A stretch of 13,693 nucleotides of DNA, taken from 02-FULL-45-11b sp041663485. GTDB taxonomy: Bacteria > Patescibacteriota > Patescibacteriia > Buchananbacterales > UBA6539. Below, piece after piece: positions 7,073 to 13,693 of this stretch (its first letter is position 1; each line of letters begins with the position of its first letter). Below the pieces are notes generated by a model. The model did not search any database. It was not told the origin of the DNA and worked only from the letters and a program-made list of their open reading frames with translations. Both the position numbers and the translations under genes were made by a program. The DNA lies in the NCBI GenBank assembly GCA_041663485.1, contig JBAYMO010000030.1:1-13693 (forward strand), written 5' to 3'.

Positions 7073-8799
7073 GATTTTGCTTTTATTTCGGCTTCTTTTA
7101 TCACATCTTTATAAATTTGAGGAATATCTTCCAAGCTCAAAGTTTCTCCAATGAGTTTTCCAGACATAAACCCCTTGTTGGATTCCAGCCAAGACAAATA
7201 AAAAAGCTTCAATTCAATATTTTGTGTAGTAAGTATATCGGCTAATTTTAAATCTGCCACCAAGGTCGGTGGAGTAACAATATTATAAGTTTTTGAAATA
7301 GAAATTGCCTTATTTAATTGCACAATGGATCTATCGCCATTTTTATCATAATTAATTACTATTTGTCTTAATACATCTTCTTTGCCCGCATCAACCAGAG
7401 AAATTATTTCTTCTTCAAAATCTTTTTTACTAGTCATGTACAACGGTGGAGTCGCTAATAATGTATTATTATCTTTATCACCGATACCCACAGATCTGAT
7501 ATCAAAACGGCTAGACAAATCTATAAATATTTTTATAGTATTGATGCCTCCACCGTGAGTCTGTATCAATGAAATGCCAAGGTCGTCTAATTCTGTCGTC
7601 AATATTTTTTTAGAAAACTCGGAGAAGCTTCCTTCTTCAGAATCCCCTTCTGCAAAAATTACACATCTTGAAAAAAATGCTTCTTTAAAATATATAAATT
7701 GTTTATATAAATGTTTTGATATATCACCAACTAAGTTAATATCATTACCAGATTTAACTTTTGTTACTCCGCCGTCTAAATAAAAACGCACTATCTGTTT
7801 ATAATCATTTAATAAAATATTAGGGGAATGAGTTACAATTAAAATTTGTCCATTAAAACCATCAATTTTAAATATATCCTTAACAAGTTCCTGAAACTGA
7901 GAATTTTGATTTAAGATTATTTCATTTAAATACTTAACGAGAGATCTTTGCATGTATGGGTGAAGATGAATTTCTGGCTCATCAAGACCAATAATTAATG
8001 ATATGTATTTTTTACCATCTTCACTTTCAAATATACCACCTTCTCTTTTTTGTTCATTTATTATTTGAATTTTTTCCAATATAGACAATGATATTAAAAT
8101 TAAAAATTGGACGCCATATCCAGCTTTTGCCAATAAATTACCTTTTTCATCTTTTAAAACTATCATTCTGGCCAACAATTTTTCTAAATCACTTTCAGAA
8201 TTTGCATTAATGTTAAAATCTGTAAAAGATTTTAATTTTGTCATTTTACTATTTATATCACTTAGAAGCTCATTTACTTTATCCTCTTTTATAAAATCTT
8301 TATCGGTTAAAGTTTTCTCTTCAAGATATTTAGAAACAATATGCATCAAAAATTTACCTACACCACCATTTTTATTAAAACTAATTTCAGACTTAGGATC
8401 TTTCAAAGAATCATAGCTTATATAATTTATACCCTTCATAACCGACCCTCTAATAAAAGTATTTGTTTCGGTGTGGTAAAATTCTAAACTATCATCAGGT
8501 GATAGTTGTCGGCAAGTAATATTAATTAAATGATAATCTGCAACATCAAACAAGTCTTCAAAGTGACCTATTTCCACGTCAGCTAATTTAATTTGAAGTG
8601 ATATCTTGATCTCTTTGGCTGGATCAATAAAATCTGATGCTTGAAATTGTTTATTAGAAAAAATATTTTGAAAAATATCCAATAAGTTTGATTTTCCAAT
8701 ATTATTTTCACCAACAATAAAATTACATGTATCAGCAAAAGAAATTGATAAATTATCTAAATTTCTAAAATTACTAATTTCAACTTTTTTTATCTGCAT
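7069..8799 (-). CDS. gajA: OLD-family ATPase with TOPRIM nuclease domain, GajA-like
   Basis: A 576-residue OLD-type endonuclease. The N-terminal ABC-like ATPase has MQIKKVEISNFRNL, Walker A GENNIGKS (30-37), a signature-like AGYGVQF (226-232), Walker B GLDEPE (271-276) and the switch THSP (323-326). The C-terminal TOPRIM domain has IFAEGDSEE (about 381-389) and GDKD (440-443), the acidic residues that hold metal. Length is very near that of Bacillus GajA (about 578 as I recall). Known: in Gabija, GajA cuts DNA when nucleotide pools fall during phage replication, together with GajB. I chose the ATG at 8799. An in-frame TTG at 8838 would add 13 residues ahead of the conserved first strand, but that TTG lies within the -35 box. 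It is the first gene of the operon and overlaps the helicase gene by 4 nt. Confidence 0.9.
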   Translation of the reverse strand: MQIKKVEISNFRNLDNLSISFADTCNFIVGENNIGKSNLLDIFQNIFSNKQFQASDFIDPAKEIKISLQIKLADVEIGHFEDLFDVADYHLINITCRQLSPDDSLEFYHTETNTFIRGSVMKGINYISYDSLKDPKSEISFNKNGGVGKFLMHIVSKYLEEKTLTDKDFIKEDKVNELLSDINSKMTKLKSFTDFNINANSESDLEKLLARMIVLKDEKGNLLAKAGYGVQFLILISLSILEKIQIINEQKREGGIFESEDGKKYISLIIGLDEPEIHLHPYMQRSLVKYLNEIILNQNSQFQELVKDIFKIDGFNGQILIVTHSPNILLNDYKQIVRFYLDGGVTKVKSGNDINLVGDISKHLYKQFIYFKEAFFSRCVIFAEGDSEEGSFSEFSKKILTTELDDLGISLIQTHGGGINTIKIFIDLSSRFDIRSVGIGDKDNNTLLATPPLYMTSKKDFEEEIISLVDAGKEDVLRQIVINYDKNGDRSIVQLNKAISISKTYNIVTPPTLVADLKLADILTTQNIELKLFYLSWLESNKGFMSGKLIGETLSLEDIPQIYKDVIKEAEIKAKS

Positions 8800-8808
8800 A
8801 TATTTTTG

Positions 8809-8838
8809 TTTATAGTTTGACTTTACTCCTAAAAACAA
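8809..8838 (-). promoter_or_regulatory. Promoter of the six-gene minus-strand operon
   Basis: On the minus strand, a TTGTTT -35 (8838-8833) and TATAAA -10 (8814-8809) are spaced by 18 nt. The -10 ends 9 nt before the chosen ATG at 8799, giving a leader of only about 2-4 nt. A GGAG in the spacer is too far from the ATG (over 20 nt) to serve as a ribosome binding site. Confidence 0.55.
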
Positions 8839-8860
8839 GCAAAATCAAGGTATTTTTTGC

Positions 8861-8868
8861 TAACGTTA
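8861..8868. promoter_or_regulatory. Palindrome in divergent intergenic region, candidate operator
   Basis: TAACGTTA is a perfect 8-bp palindrome, extended imperfectly by GC on the left and AGC on the right. It sits just upstream of the operon's -35 in the 150-nt gap between divergent genes, a natural place for an operator. No second copy was spotted, so the role is speculative. Confidence 0.2.
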
Positions 8869-8932
8869 AGCTATGTTGTTTACTAATATTATATTAATAA
8901 ATCAGGATAAACTACCTAAAAATGGCTAATAA

Positions 8933-8941
8933 TGATAAAAT
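8933..8941 (+). promoter_or_regulatory. Extended -10 promoter for the divergent unknown gene
   Basis: TGATAAAAT combines an extended TGn element (8933-8935) with a TAAAAT -10 (8936-8941). It ends 8 nt before the ATG at 8950, which again predicts a leaderless or near-leaderless mRNA. No convincing -35 is present, as is usual for extended -10 promoters. Confidence 0.5.
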
Positions 8942-8949
8942 AACAACAT

Positions 8950-9687
8950 ATGAGTATAAATAGTCAAAAAATAGAAAATATCAATATATACACTTTTTCA
9001 AACGGCGATGATTTACCTAGGGATGAATCATGGCTTTATTCCCTATTGCTAGATCACCCATTTTTCAATAAAGAAGTAAAAAGGATAAGACTGGGGCTCG
9101 GCATGCCAGAAGATGGATTTAATAGTTACAAAGATTATGTTGAACATGGTCTTATAAACAAAAAATTACTACCCGAGGAATGCACAAAATTAGTAGAGAA
9201 ATTCAAAATACCAAATAATTTGATTACTAAGTGCAGATTCTTTGTTTCCGATTACATAATCAGCGAAGGACTCGTAGACTATCTATTGCCTAAATACTTA
9301 AAAGAAAAAAATAAACTAACATCTGGCTATGCTAAAAAGAAAAAGCCAGGCGCAGCAATTGTAGTTGCTGATAGAAATCGTGAAATAAACAAGTTTAGAT
9401 TTACTCCAGATAATATCTACTTGGAAATTTATCCAGATACAACGGTAAGAGATATTATTTCGATTTTCAAAGAAATTTCCAAAAAAAGAAAGATAAAGCA
9501 AAAGCATAATATTCCACAACCAGACATAATAGCTAAAGATGTTTGGAATTTAACTGGAAAATTTAAAAATGATGAAGAGATGTCATCAGAAATAAATAAA
9601 AGATACGGCACCGAATTTGGATACGATAATATTTCTGTTTATAGAAAAAGATATAAAGACGCCCTAAGTAAGCTAAGACATTTTTAA
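8950..9687 (+). CDS. Unknown protein with possible C-terminal DNA-binding region
   Basis: A 245-residue soluble protein without signal peptide or membrane segments, in no family I can name. The middle has a strand-rich piece IYLEIYPDTTVRDIISIFKE (157-176) followed by a lysine-rich helix (about 176-186). The end, about 195-245, reads as helices with a helix-turn-helix look: NDEEMSSEINKRYGTEFGYDNISVYRKRYKDAL. A basic KKKKPG at 129-134 could contact nucleic acid. I vaguely associate the central 'TT.rDI..i...I' block plus C-terminal HTH with uncharacterised proteins of AT-rich candidate-phylum bacteria; this is recall only. It is transcribed alone, divergently from the defence operon, from its own promoter (8933) and terminator (9711). 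It could regulate the operon or belong to the phage early region. Coding is credible; function is unknown. Confidence 0.72.
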   Translation: MSINSQKIENINIYTFSNGDDLPRDESWLYSLLLDHPFFNKEVKRIRLGLGMPEDGFNSYKDYVEHGLINKKLLPEECTKLVEKFKIPNNLITKCRFFVSDYIISEGLVDYLLPKYLKEKNKLTSGYAKKKKPGAAIVVADRNREINKFRFTPDNIYLEIYPDTTVRDIISIFKEISKKRKIKQKHNIPQPDIIAKDVWNLTGKFKNDEEMSSEINKRYGTEFGYDNISVYRKRYKDALSKLRHF

Positions 9688-9710
9688 TAAGCTATATCAA
9701 ATAAACCCCT

Positions 9711-9737
9711 AAAATCGCTACTAAATAGCGATTTTTT
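9711..9737 (+). terminator. Rho-independent terminator after the unknown gene
   Basis: AAAATCGCTA (9711-9720) pairs perfectly with TAGCGATTTT (9726-9735) around a 5-nt CTAAA loop and runs into six T residues (9732-9737). It lies 24 nt after the stop codon and separates this gene from the methylase-terminase unit. Confidence 0.82.
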
Positions 9738-9741
9738 GTTT

Positions 9742-9757
9742 ACATTAAGTGTAATGT
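9742..9757. promoter_or_regulatory. Inverted repeat ahead of the methylase gene, candidate operator
   Basis: ACATTA-AGTG-TAATGT is a 6-bp dyad with a 4-nt centre, between the terminator and the methylase start. It lacks a terminator T-run and is about the size of a small repressor site. The perfect TATAAT at 9805-9810 is only one base from the ATG at 9812, so it cannot be the -10 for that start. The true promoter of this unit is unclear. Confidence 0.25.
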
Positions 9758-9811
9758 TTGATTTTTTAATATAACGATAGAATTAAGGCATAACTTATTA
9801 ACCATATAATT

Positions 9812-11086
9812 ATGACTGAACAAATCATTTGGCACACGGAGAAGCGGAAGGTCAATGACCTGCTTCCCTACGAAAAAAATCCGCGCATTATGTCGGATAA
9901 ACAACTAAGCGATCTTAAGGCTAGTATTCGAAAATTTAATTTAGCCGAAATACCAGCCATAACAATTGATGGACAGATACTGGCAGGCCACCAAAGGGTT
10001 AAAGTACTACAATTACTAGGCAGAGGCGAAGAAGAAATAGATGTTAGAGTTCCTAATCGCCAGCTAGATGAAAAAGAGTTCAAGGAATATTTACTTAGAA
10101 GCAATTCTAACCATGGTTCATGGGACTATTCACTGCTTAAGGAAATAGATTTGGATATCTTGCTTGAATCTGGATTAAATGAAGATGACTTGCTTCAAGT
10201 TTTTGATAACGACATTGAAATAGAAAATGATGATTTTAACGAAGAAAAGGAATTACAAAAAATAAAACAAACCGATATTAAATCAGGTGATCTTTTTCAA
10301 TTAGGCAGACATTTTTTATTTTGCGGAGATAGCCATATAACAGAAACGCTGGACAAATTACTCGGAGAAAACAAAGCCGACTTAATCTATAATGACCCAA
10401 TTTTTAACATTGGGCTGAATTATGACAAGGGTGTGGGCAAACGATCGAATTACGGTGGGGATATTAAAGATAATAAAACCGACGAAGAATATAAAAAATT
10501 CTTGTTTAATGGACTAAAAAATTCTTTAGACCATGCAAAAGAAAACTGCCATTACTTCACTTGGTGTGATCAATCAAATATATGGTTAATCCAGACTCTA
10601 TACCGAGAACTAGGAATAAAGAATGAACGAGCCTGTTTTTGGTTTAAAGGGGCTTTTAACCCTACGCCTAACGTCGCATTTAATAAGGCAACGGAATTTT
10701 GTATATATGGAAAAACTGGAAAACCTTTCCTATCTAAATTATCGACTAAAGTATGTGAGGCTTTAAACAAAGAAATAGAATCAGGCAATAGAGCGATAGA
10801 TAATATAATTGATATTTTAGATATCTGGCTAGCTAAAAGAGATATTGGATTAAACTACGAACACTCGGCACAAAAACCTTTGAATCTCCACGAGAAGCCT
10901 TTAAAACGCTGTTCTAAGCCTGGCGATATTATATTAGACATCTATGCTGGATCGGGGTCGACTCTTCTAGCGTGCGAACAGCTTAATAGAATATGTTATA
11001 CAGCGGAAATCAATCCGATTTTTTGCCAACTTATTATTAATCGATATGAAAAATATGCCAACACAAAAGCTAAAAAACTTAATTAA
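9812..11086 (+). CDS. ParB-like domain fused to beta-class DNA methylase with altered DPIF motif
   Basis: A 424-residue fusion. An N-terminal ParB/sulfiredoxin-like domain (about 10-90) has LLPYEKNPR (17-25) and ILAGHQRVK (56-64). A linker follows, then an N4-cytosine/N6-adenine methylase domain (about 155-415). Motif order is beta class: catalytic motif IV first (195-198), then AdoMet-binding YAGSGST (378-384) and AEINP near the end. The catalytic tetrapeptide is DPIF instead of the usual DPPY/DPPF, which could weaken or abolish transfer, while the AdoMet site looks intact. Known: such fusions are common in phages and protect DNA or control gene expression. Its last 41 nt overlap the next methylase gene, and both proteins end in KAKKLN. 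It may be a specificity or structural partner of that enzyme. No Shine-Dalgarno sequence is seen. Confidence 0.9.
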   Translation: MTEQIIWHTEKRKVNDLLPYEKNPRIMSDKQLSDLKASIRKFNLAEIPAITIDGQILAGHQRVKVLQLLGRGEEEIDVRVPNRQLDEKEFKEYLLRSNSNHGSWDYSLLKEIDLDILLESGLNEDDLLQVFDNDIEIENDDFNEEKELQKIKQTDIKSGDLFQLGRHFLFCGDSHITETLDKLLGENKADLIYNDPIFNIGLNYDKGVGKRSNYGGDIKDNKTDEEYKKFLFNGLKNSLDHAKENCHYFTWCDQSNIWLIQTLYRELGIKNERACFWFKGAFNPTPNVAFNKATEFCIYGKTGKPFLSKLSTKVCEALNKEIESGNRAIDNIIDILDIWLAKRDIGLNYEHSAQKPLNLHEKPLKRCSKPGDIILDIYAGSGSTLLACEQLNRICYTAEINPIFCQLIINRYEKYANTKAKKLN

Positions 11087-11825
11087 GCCAGGCGAGATTT
11101 ACCAGCTGGGAAACCACCGTTTGATGTGTTCAAGTGCCAGCGATCAAGAAAGCGTTACAAAACTTATCGGTCAAGACAAAATCAGGCTAATTGCTTGCGA
11201 CCCGCCCTATGGTTGTGCCTACGTAGAATCAAAATCAAACTTTGCACAGAATTTAAGCAAGCCGAAAAAAATTGCTAATGACCAGATTCAAAGCAATGAT
11301 GAATATAAAACATTTACCAAGAATTGGCTTTCGCTAGCACTTCCCTTTCTAGATAAGAAAAATTCAATCTATATTTTCAACAGTGACATCATGCTTTTTG
11401 CCTTGAAACAAGCAATGGATGAAATAGGTATCCATTTTTCACAACTTCTAATTTGGGTAAAAAATCAGGCCGTAGTTGGGCGCAAAGATTATCTGCCTCA
11501 GCACGAGCTCATAATTTTTTCATGGTTCGGTACGCATCTATTTACTAAGTCAAAAGATAAGAGTGTAATCTTCTGTCCCAAGCCTAGCAGTAGTAAATCC
11601 CACCCGACTCAAAAGCCTTTATCATTAATGCGGCAACTAATACTGAACAGTTCTAAAATAGACGATTATGTTTATGACCCCTTTGGGGGATCGGGAACGA
11701 CTTTACTCAGTTGCGAACAAACAAAAAGAAAATGCTTAATGATAGAACTAGATCCAGAATATTGCCAGACAATTATAGAAAGATTTGAAAAGTTAACTGG
11801 ATTAAAAGCTAAAAAATTAAATTAA
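11046..11825 (+). CDS. Beta-class DNA N4/N6 methyltransferase with intact DPPY
   Basis: A 259-residue DNA methyltransferase for exocyclic amino groups (adenine N6 or cytosine N4). Seen: N-terminal IKPGEIYQLGNHRLMC (13-28), catalytic CDPPYG (51-56), HPTQKP (186-191), AdoMet-binding FGGSGTT (213-219) and ELDPEYC (234-240). All core motifs are intact, in beta-class order. The N-terminal segment parallels that following the ParB linker in the upstream protein (IKSGDLFQLGRHFL), so the genes look like diverged tandem copies. The target sequence cannot be read from the protein. It starts inside the 3' end of the upstream gene (41-nt overlap, +1 frame), implying coupled translation. An ATG nine bases downstream at 11055 is an alternative start. 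No restriction endonuclease gene adjoins it, so it is probably an orphan phage methylase. Confidence 0.92.
   Translation: MKNMPTQKLKNLIKPGEIYQLGNHRLMCSSASDQESVTKLIGQDKIRLIACDPPYGCAYVESKSNFAQNLSKPKKIANDQIQSNDEYKTFTKNWLSLALPFLDKKNSIYIFNSDIMLFALKQAMDEIGIHFSQLLIWVKNQAVVGRKDYLPQHELIIFSWFGTHLFTKSKDKSVIFCPKPSSSKSHPTQKPLSLMRQLILNSSKIDDYVYDPFGGSGTTLLSCEQTKRKCLMIELDPEYCQTIIERFEKLTGLKAKKLN
11065..11086. repeat. Methylase tail repeat, copy 1
   Basis: A 22-nt stretch at the 3' end of the first methylase gene that recurs at 11804-11825 at the end of the second with 20 of 22 bases identical. It encodes the shared C-terminal KAKKLN plus stop, and supports tandem duplication of the methylase module. Confidence 0.6.
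11804..11825. repeat. Methylase tail repeat, copy 2
   Basis: Second copy of the 22-nt tail at 11065-11086, 739 nt downstream, ending exactly at the stop codon of the second methylase as the first copy does for the first methylase. Confidence 0.6.
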
Positions 11826-11830
11826 ATAAT

Positions 11831-12229
11831 ATGAACAAAGAAACAAAGGCGAAAAAAAGTGGCAAGGCACTGATAATTGAGGGCTTAAGAAAAACTCCTA
11901 TTATCCAGCTAGTCTGCGAAAAGAATGGCATTGGACGAACAACTTTTTACCGCTGGAAAAAAGAAGATAAAAAGTTTTCCGAACAAGTTGATAAAGCATT
12001 TCTTGAAGGGCGCTTGTTTATAAATGACATAGCTGAATCTCAGCTTATATCAGGCATCAAAGATAAAAGCATGCAGGCTATTTTCTTTTGGTTAAGAAAT
12101 AATCATCCTGTTTATGCTGACAAGCTGGAGTTAAAAGGAAAAATTGAACACACTCTTGAATTAACTAAAGAGCAGAAACAAGCCGTAAAGCAAGCTCTCA
12201 GGTTAGCGGCTCTTGATAAAAATATATGA
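11831..12229 (+). CDS. Phage terminase small subunit (phBC6A51-like HTH)
   Basis: A 132-residue protein resembling the phBC6A51-type helix-turn-helix small terminase family. The N-terminal HTH (about 13-45) is ALIIEGLRKTPIIQLVCEKN followed by GIGRTTFYRWKKEDKKF. A helical oligomerisation region carries INDIAESQLISGIKDKSMQAI (about 58-78), then FWLRNNHPVYADKLEL. Role: it recognises the packaging site on viral DNA and recruits the large subunit. The gene lies 5 nt after the methylase stop, and its TGA overlaps the large-subunit ATG (ATGA, 12226-12229), the usual coupled terS-terL arrangement. No ribosome binding site is visible. The alternative, an isolated HTH regulator, is unlikely given the downstream terminase. 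Confidence 0.87.
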   Translation: MNKETKAKKSGKALIIEGLRKTPIIQLVCEKNGIGRTTFYRWKKEDKKFSEQVDKAFLEGRLFINDIAESQLISGIKDKSMQAIFFWLRNNHPVYADKLELKGKIEHTLELTKEQKQAVKQALRLAALDKNI

Positions 12230-13686
12230 AAAAGCTGACGACTGAAAAAATAATAAATAAACTATTAACCGATAGGTTAGTTCGATTAGCGACAGTAAAA
12301 GAAAGCCATTATTGGTTCTTCTATCTCTACATGAATCATTATGTGACAGTGGAAACGGCAATGTTTCAAAGAGAAATGTTTAGTCTTACTGAAGATGCAA
12401 ATAATAAGATGATGGTCGTAGTTGCTTTTAGAGGATCGGCCAAATCAACTATCATGGGTCTTTCTTATCCTCTCTGGGCGATTATGGGTAAGCTTGAAAA
12501 GAAATATGTTCTGCTTATCAGCCAGACTCAAGCAAAGGCACAAACCATGCTCCAAAGCATAAAGAGTGAATTAGAAAAGAATCAATTACTTAAAGGCGAT
12601 CTGGGACCATTCAAAGAAGAACCTAATCAATGGGGTTCACAAACTTTAGTACTGACAAAATTCAATGCCAGAATAGCAACTGCTTCAGTCGAACAGAGCG
12701 TTAGAGGAACTAGACACAATCAATACCGTCCAGACTTAATTGTTGTCGACGATATTGAAGACCTTCAATCAGTTAAAACTAAGGAGGGGCGGGATAAATC
12801 ATTTAATTGGCTAATGGGCGAAGTTTTGCCAGCTGGAGATACGAACACAGTTGTTGTTGTGATTGGAAATCTCTTACACCAAGACTCAGTTATTAAAAGA
12901 CTGGAAGCAAAAATAAATGATAATAAAATCAGAGGTGGTGTTTATAAAGCCTACCCTCTTATAGATGAAGATGGGGTTGTTCTCTGGCCTAGCAGATACC
13001 CGACTTATGAGAGTATTGAAGATTTAAAAAATACTTATGATGCAGTCACTTTCAACCGAGAATTCATGTTGAAAATATTACCAGCTGAAGATCAAGTTGT
13101 TCGTGAAGAATGGCTACAGTACTATGATTCCCTTCCACCAGATAATTATCGCTATGAAAAAATGGGCGTTGATTTAGCTATATCAACAAAAACCACCGCA
13201 GATTATACAGCGGCGGTAAGCGCAAGGGTATATGGATATGACAAAGATATGAAAATTTATATTTTGCCCAATTTAATAAATGAAAGGATGGAATTTCCCG
13301 AAGCAATAGAGAACATTAAACTATCATCAAGTGTTATAGGAGGAGGCAAGCCAATAGAAATATTAGTTGAAGAAGTGGCTTATCAAAGTGCCTTCACTCA
13401 GCAATTAAAAAGCGATGGGTACCCGAGCAAAGGCGTTAAAATTGGCGGATATGATAAATTGTCTAGACTAAGTATGACAACATATTTAATAAAATCAGGA
13501 AGAATACTATTTCCTAAAAATGGTACCGAGGAATTAATAAGTCAAATGGTCGGCTTCGGCATAGAAAAACACGATGATCTTGTTGATGCTTTTACCCTAC
13601 TGATAAATGAAATTATTTTAGATAAAAGAAGGCCTGCATCTTTTGGAATTTGGGAACACAATAAAGAGTACTACGGGATGAGATAA
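12226..13686 (+). CDS. terL: Phage terminase large subunit (ATPase and nuclease)
   Basis: The packaging motor of a tailed phage, 486 residues and apparently complete. The N-terminal ATPase has Walker A FRGSAKST (68-75), Walker B LIVVDDIE (171-178) and a coupling segment VVIGNLLHQDS (about 211-221). The C-terminal RuvC/RNase H-like nuclease has its expected acidic residues at GVDLAIS (D316), ILVEEVAY (E382/E383) and HDDLVDAF (D450/D451/D454). It translocates DNA into the prohead and cuts it at start and end. Its start overlaps the small-subunit stop by ATGA. It is the last gene in the window; portal and capsid genes would be expected just to the right. This gene is the strongest evidence that the element is a tailed phage or prophage. 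Confidence 0.96.
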   Translation: MKKLTTEKIINKLLTDRLVRLATVKESHYWFFYLYMNHYVTVETAMFQREMFSLTEDANNKMMVVVAFRGSAKSTIMGLSYPLWAIMGKLEKKYVLLISQTQAKAQTMLQSIKSELEKNQLLKGDLGPFKEEPNQWGSQTLVLTKFNARIATASVEQSVRGTRHNQYRPDLIVVDDIEDLQSVKTKEGRDKSFNWLMGEVLPAGDTNTVVVVIGNLLHQDSVIKRLEAKINDNKIRGGVYKAYPLIDEDGVVLWPSRYPTYESIEDLKNTYDAVTFNREFMLKILPAEDQVVREEWLQYYDSLPPDNYRYEKMGVDLAISTKTTADYTAAVSARVYGYDKDMKIYILPNLINERMEFPEAIENIKLSSSVIGGGKPIEILVEEVAYQSAFTQQLKSDGYPSKGVKIGGYDKLSRLSMTTYLIKSGRILFPKNGTEELISQMVGFGIEKHDDLVDAFTLLINEIILDKRRPASFGIWEHNKEYYGMR

Positions 13687-13693
13687 ATTTATC

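Noticed and set aside
9805..9810. TATAAT as promoter of the ParB-methylase gene
   Set aside because: A perfect -10 match but only one base before the ATG, so transcription would begin inside the gene, and no -35 lies at the right distance.
11065..11086. Programmed frameshift at the A-run joining the two methylases
   Set aside because: The second gene is in the +1 frame, the run is not a proper X-XXY-YYZ site for a -1 shift, and the second gene has its own ATG starts at 11046 and 11055.
1..13693. UGA recoding as in Gracilibacteria/Absconditabacteria
   Set aside because: TGA is used as the stop of the OLD nuclease and of the terminase small subunit, both in ATGA overlaps with the next gene.
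1..13693. tRNA, rRNA, CRISPR arrays or insertion sequences
   Set aside because: No cloverleaf, no regularly spaced repeats and no transposase were found on reading both strands.

Overview
The window looks like the left part of a temperate phage or prophage, or a closely related integrative element, from an AT-rich bacterium. Nearly every gene lacks a recognisable Shine-Dalgarno sequence, and at least three genes have a -10-like box so close to the ATG that the mRNA would be leaderless or nearly so. TGA is used as a normal stop (7069-7071 minus, 12227-12229 plus), so this is not a UGA-recoding lineage. The protein style (recombinase, ParB-methylase, terminase) reminds me of Candidatus Patescibacteria (CPR) elements. 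That assignment is an inference from memory and not proven here.

Layout. (1) 1-1869, plus strand: integration module, with a 5'-truncated large serine recombinase followed by a small excisionase-type winged-HTH protein. (2) 1947-1977: strong bidirectional terminator. (3) 1993-8799, minus strand: a compact six-gene operon. In transcription order it encodes an OLD-family ATPase/TOPRIM nuclease (GajA-like), a UvrD-like helicase (GajB-like), a protein with an McrB-like N-terminus and a DUF3883 nuclease-like C-terminus, a HEPN-type protein with an RxxxxH motif, a DUF3800 protein and an AbiV-family protein. Gene gaps run from -14 to +14 nt, with one promoter candidate at the head and one terminator at the tail. 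(4) 8950-9687, plus strand: a divergently transcribed protein of unknown function with a possible C-terminal DNA-binding region, followed by a clean terminator. (5) 9812-13686, plus strand: start of the late/packaging region, with a ParB-domain/DNA methylase fusion, a second DNA methylase overlapping it, terminase small subunit and terminase large subunit.

How the parts may work together. The recombinase and HTH protein would move the element. The terminase pair packages phage DNA. The two methylases could modify element DNA, perhaps shielding it from host or self-encoded nucleases. The minus-strand operon reads as anti-phage cargo placed between the integration and packaging modules: a Gabija-type core (nuclease plus helicase) extended by four further genes whose domains point to nucleic-acid sensing, RNA cleavage or abortive infection. 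The extended six-gene arrangement is the most interesting item here. Individual domains are recognisable, but I do not know this combination as a described system.
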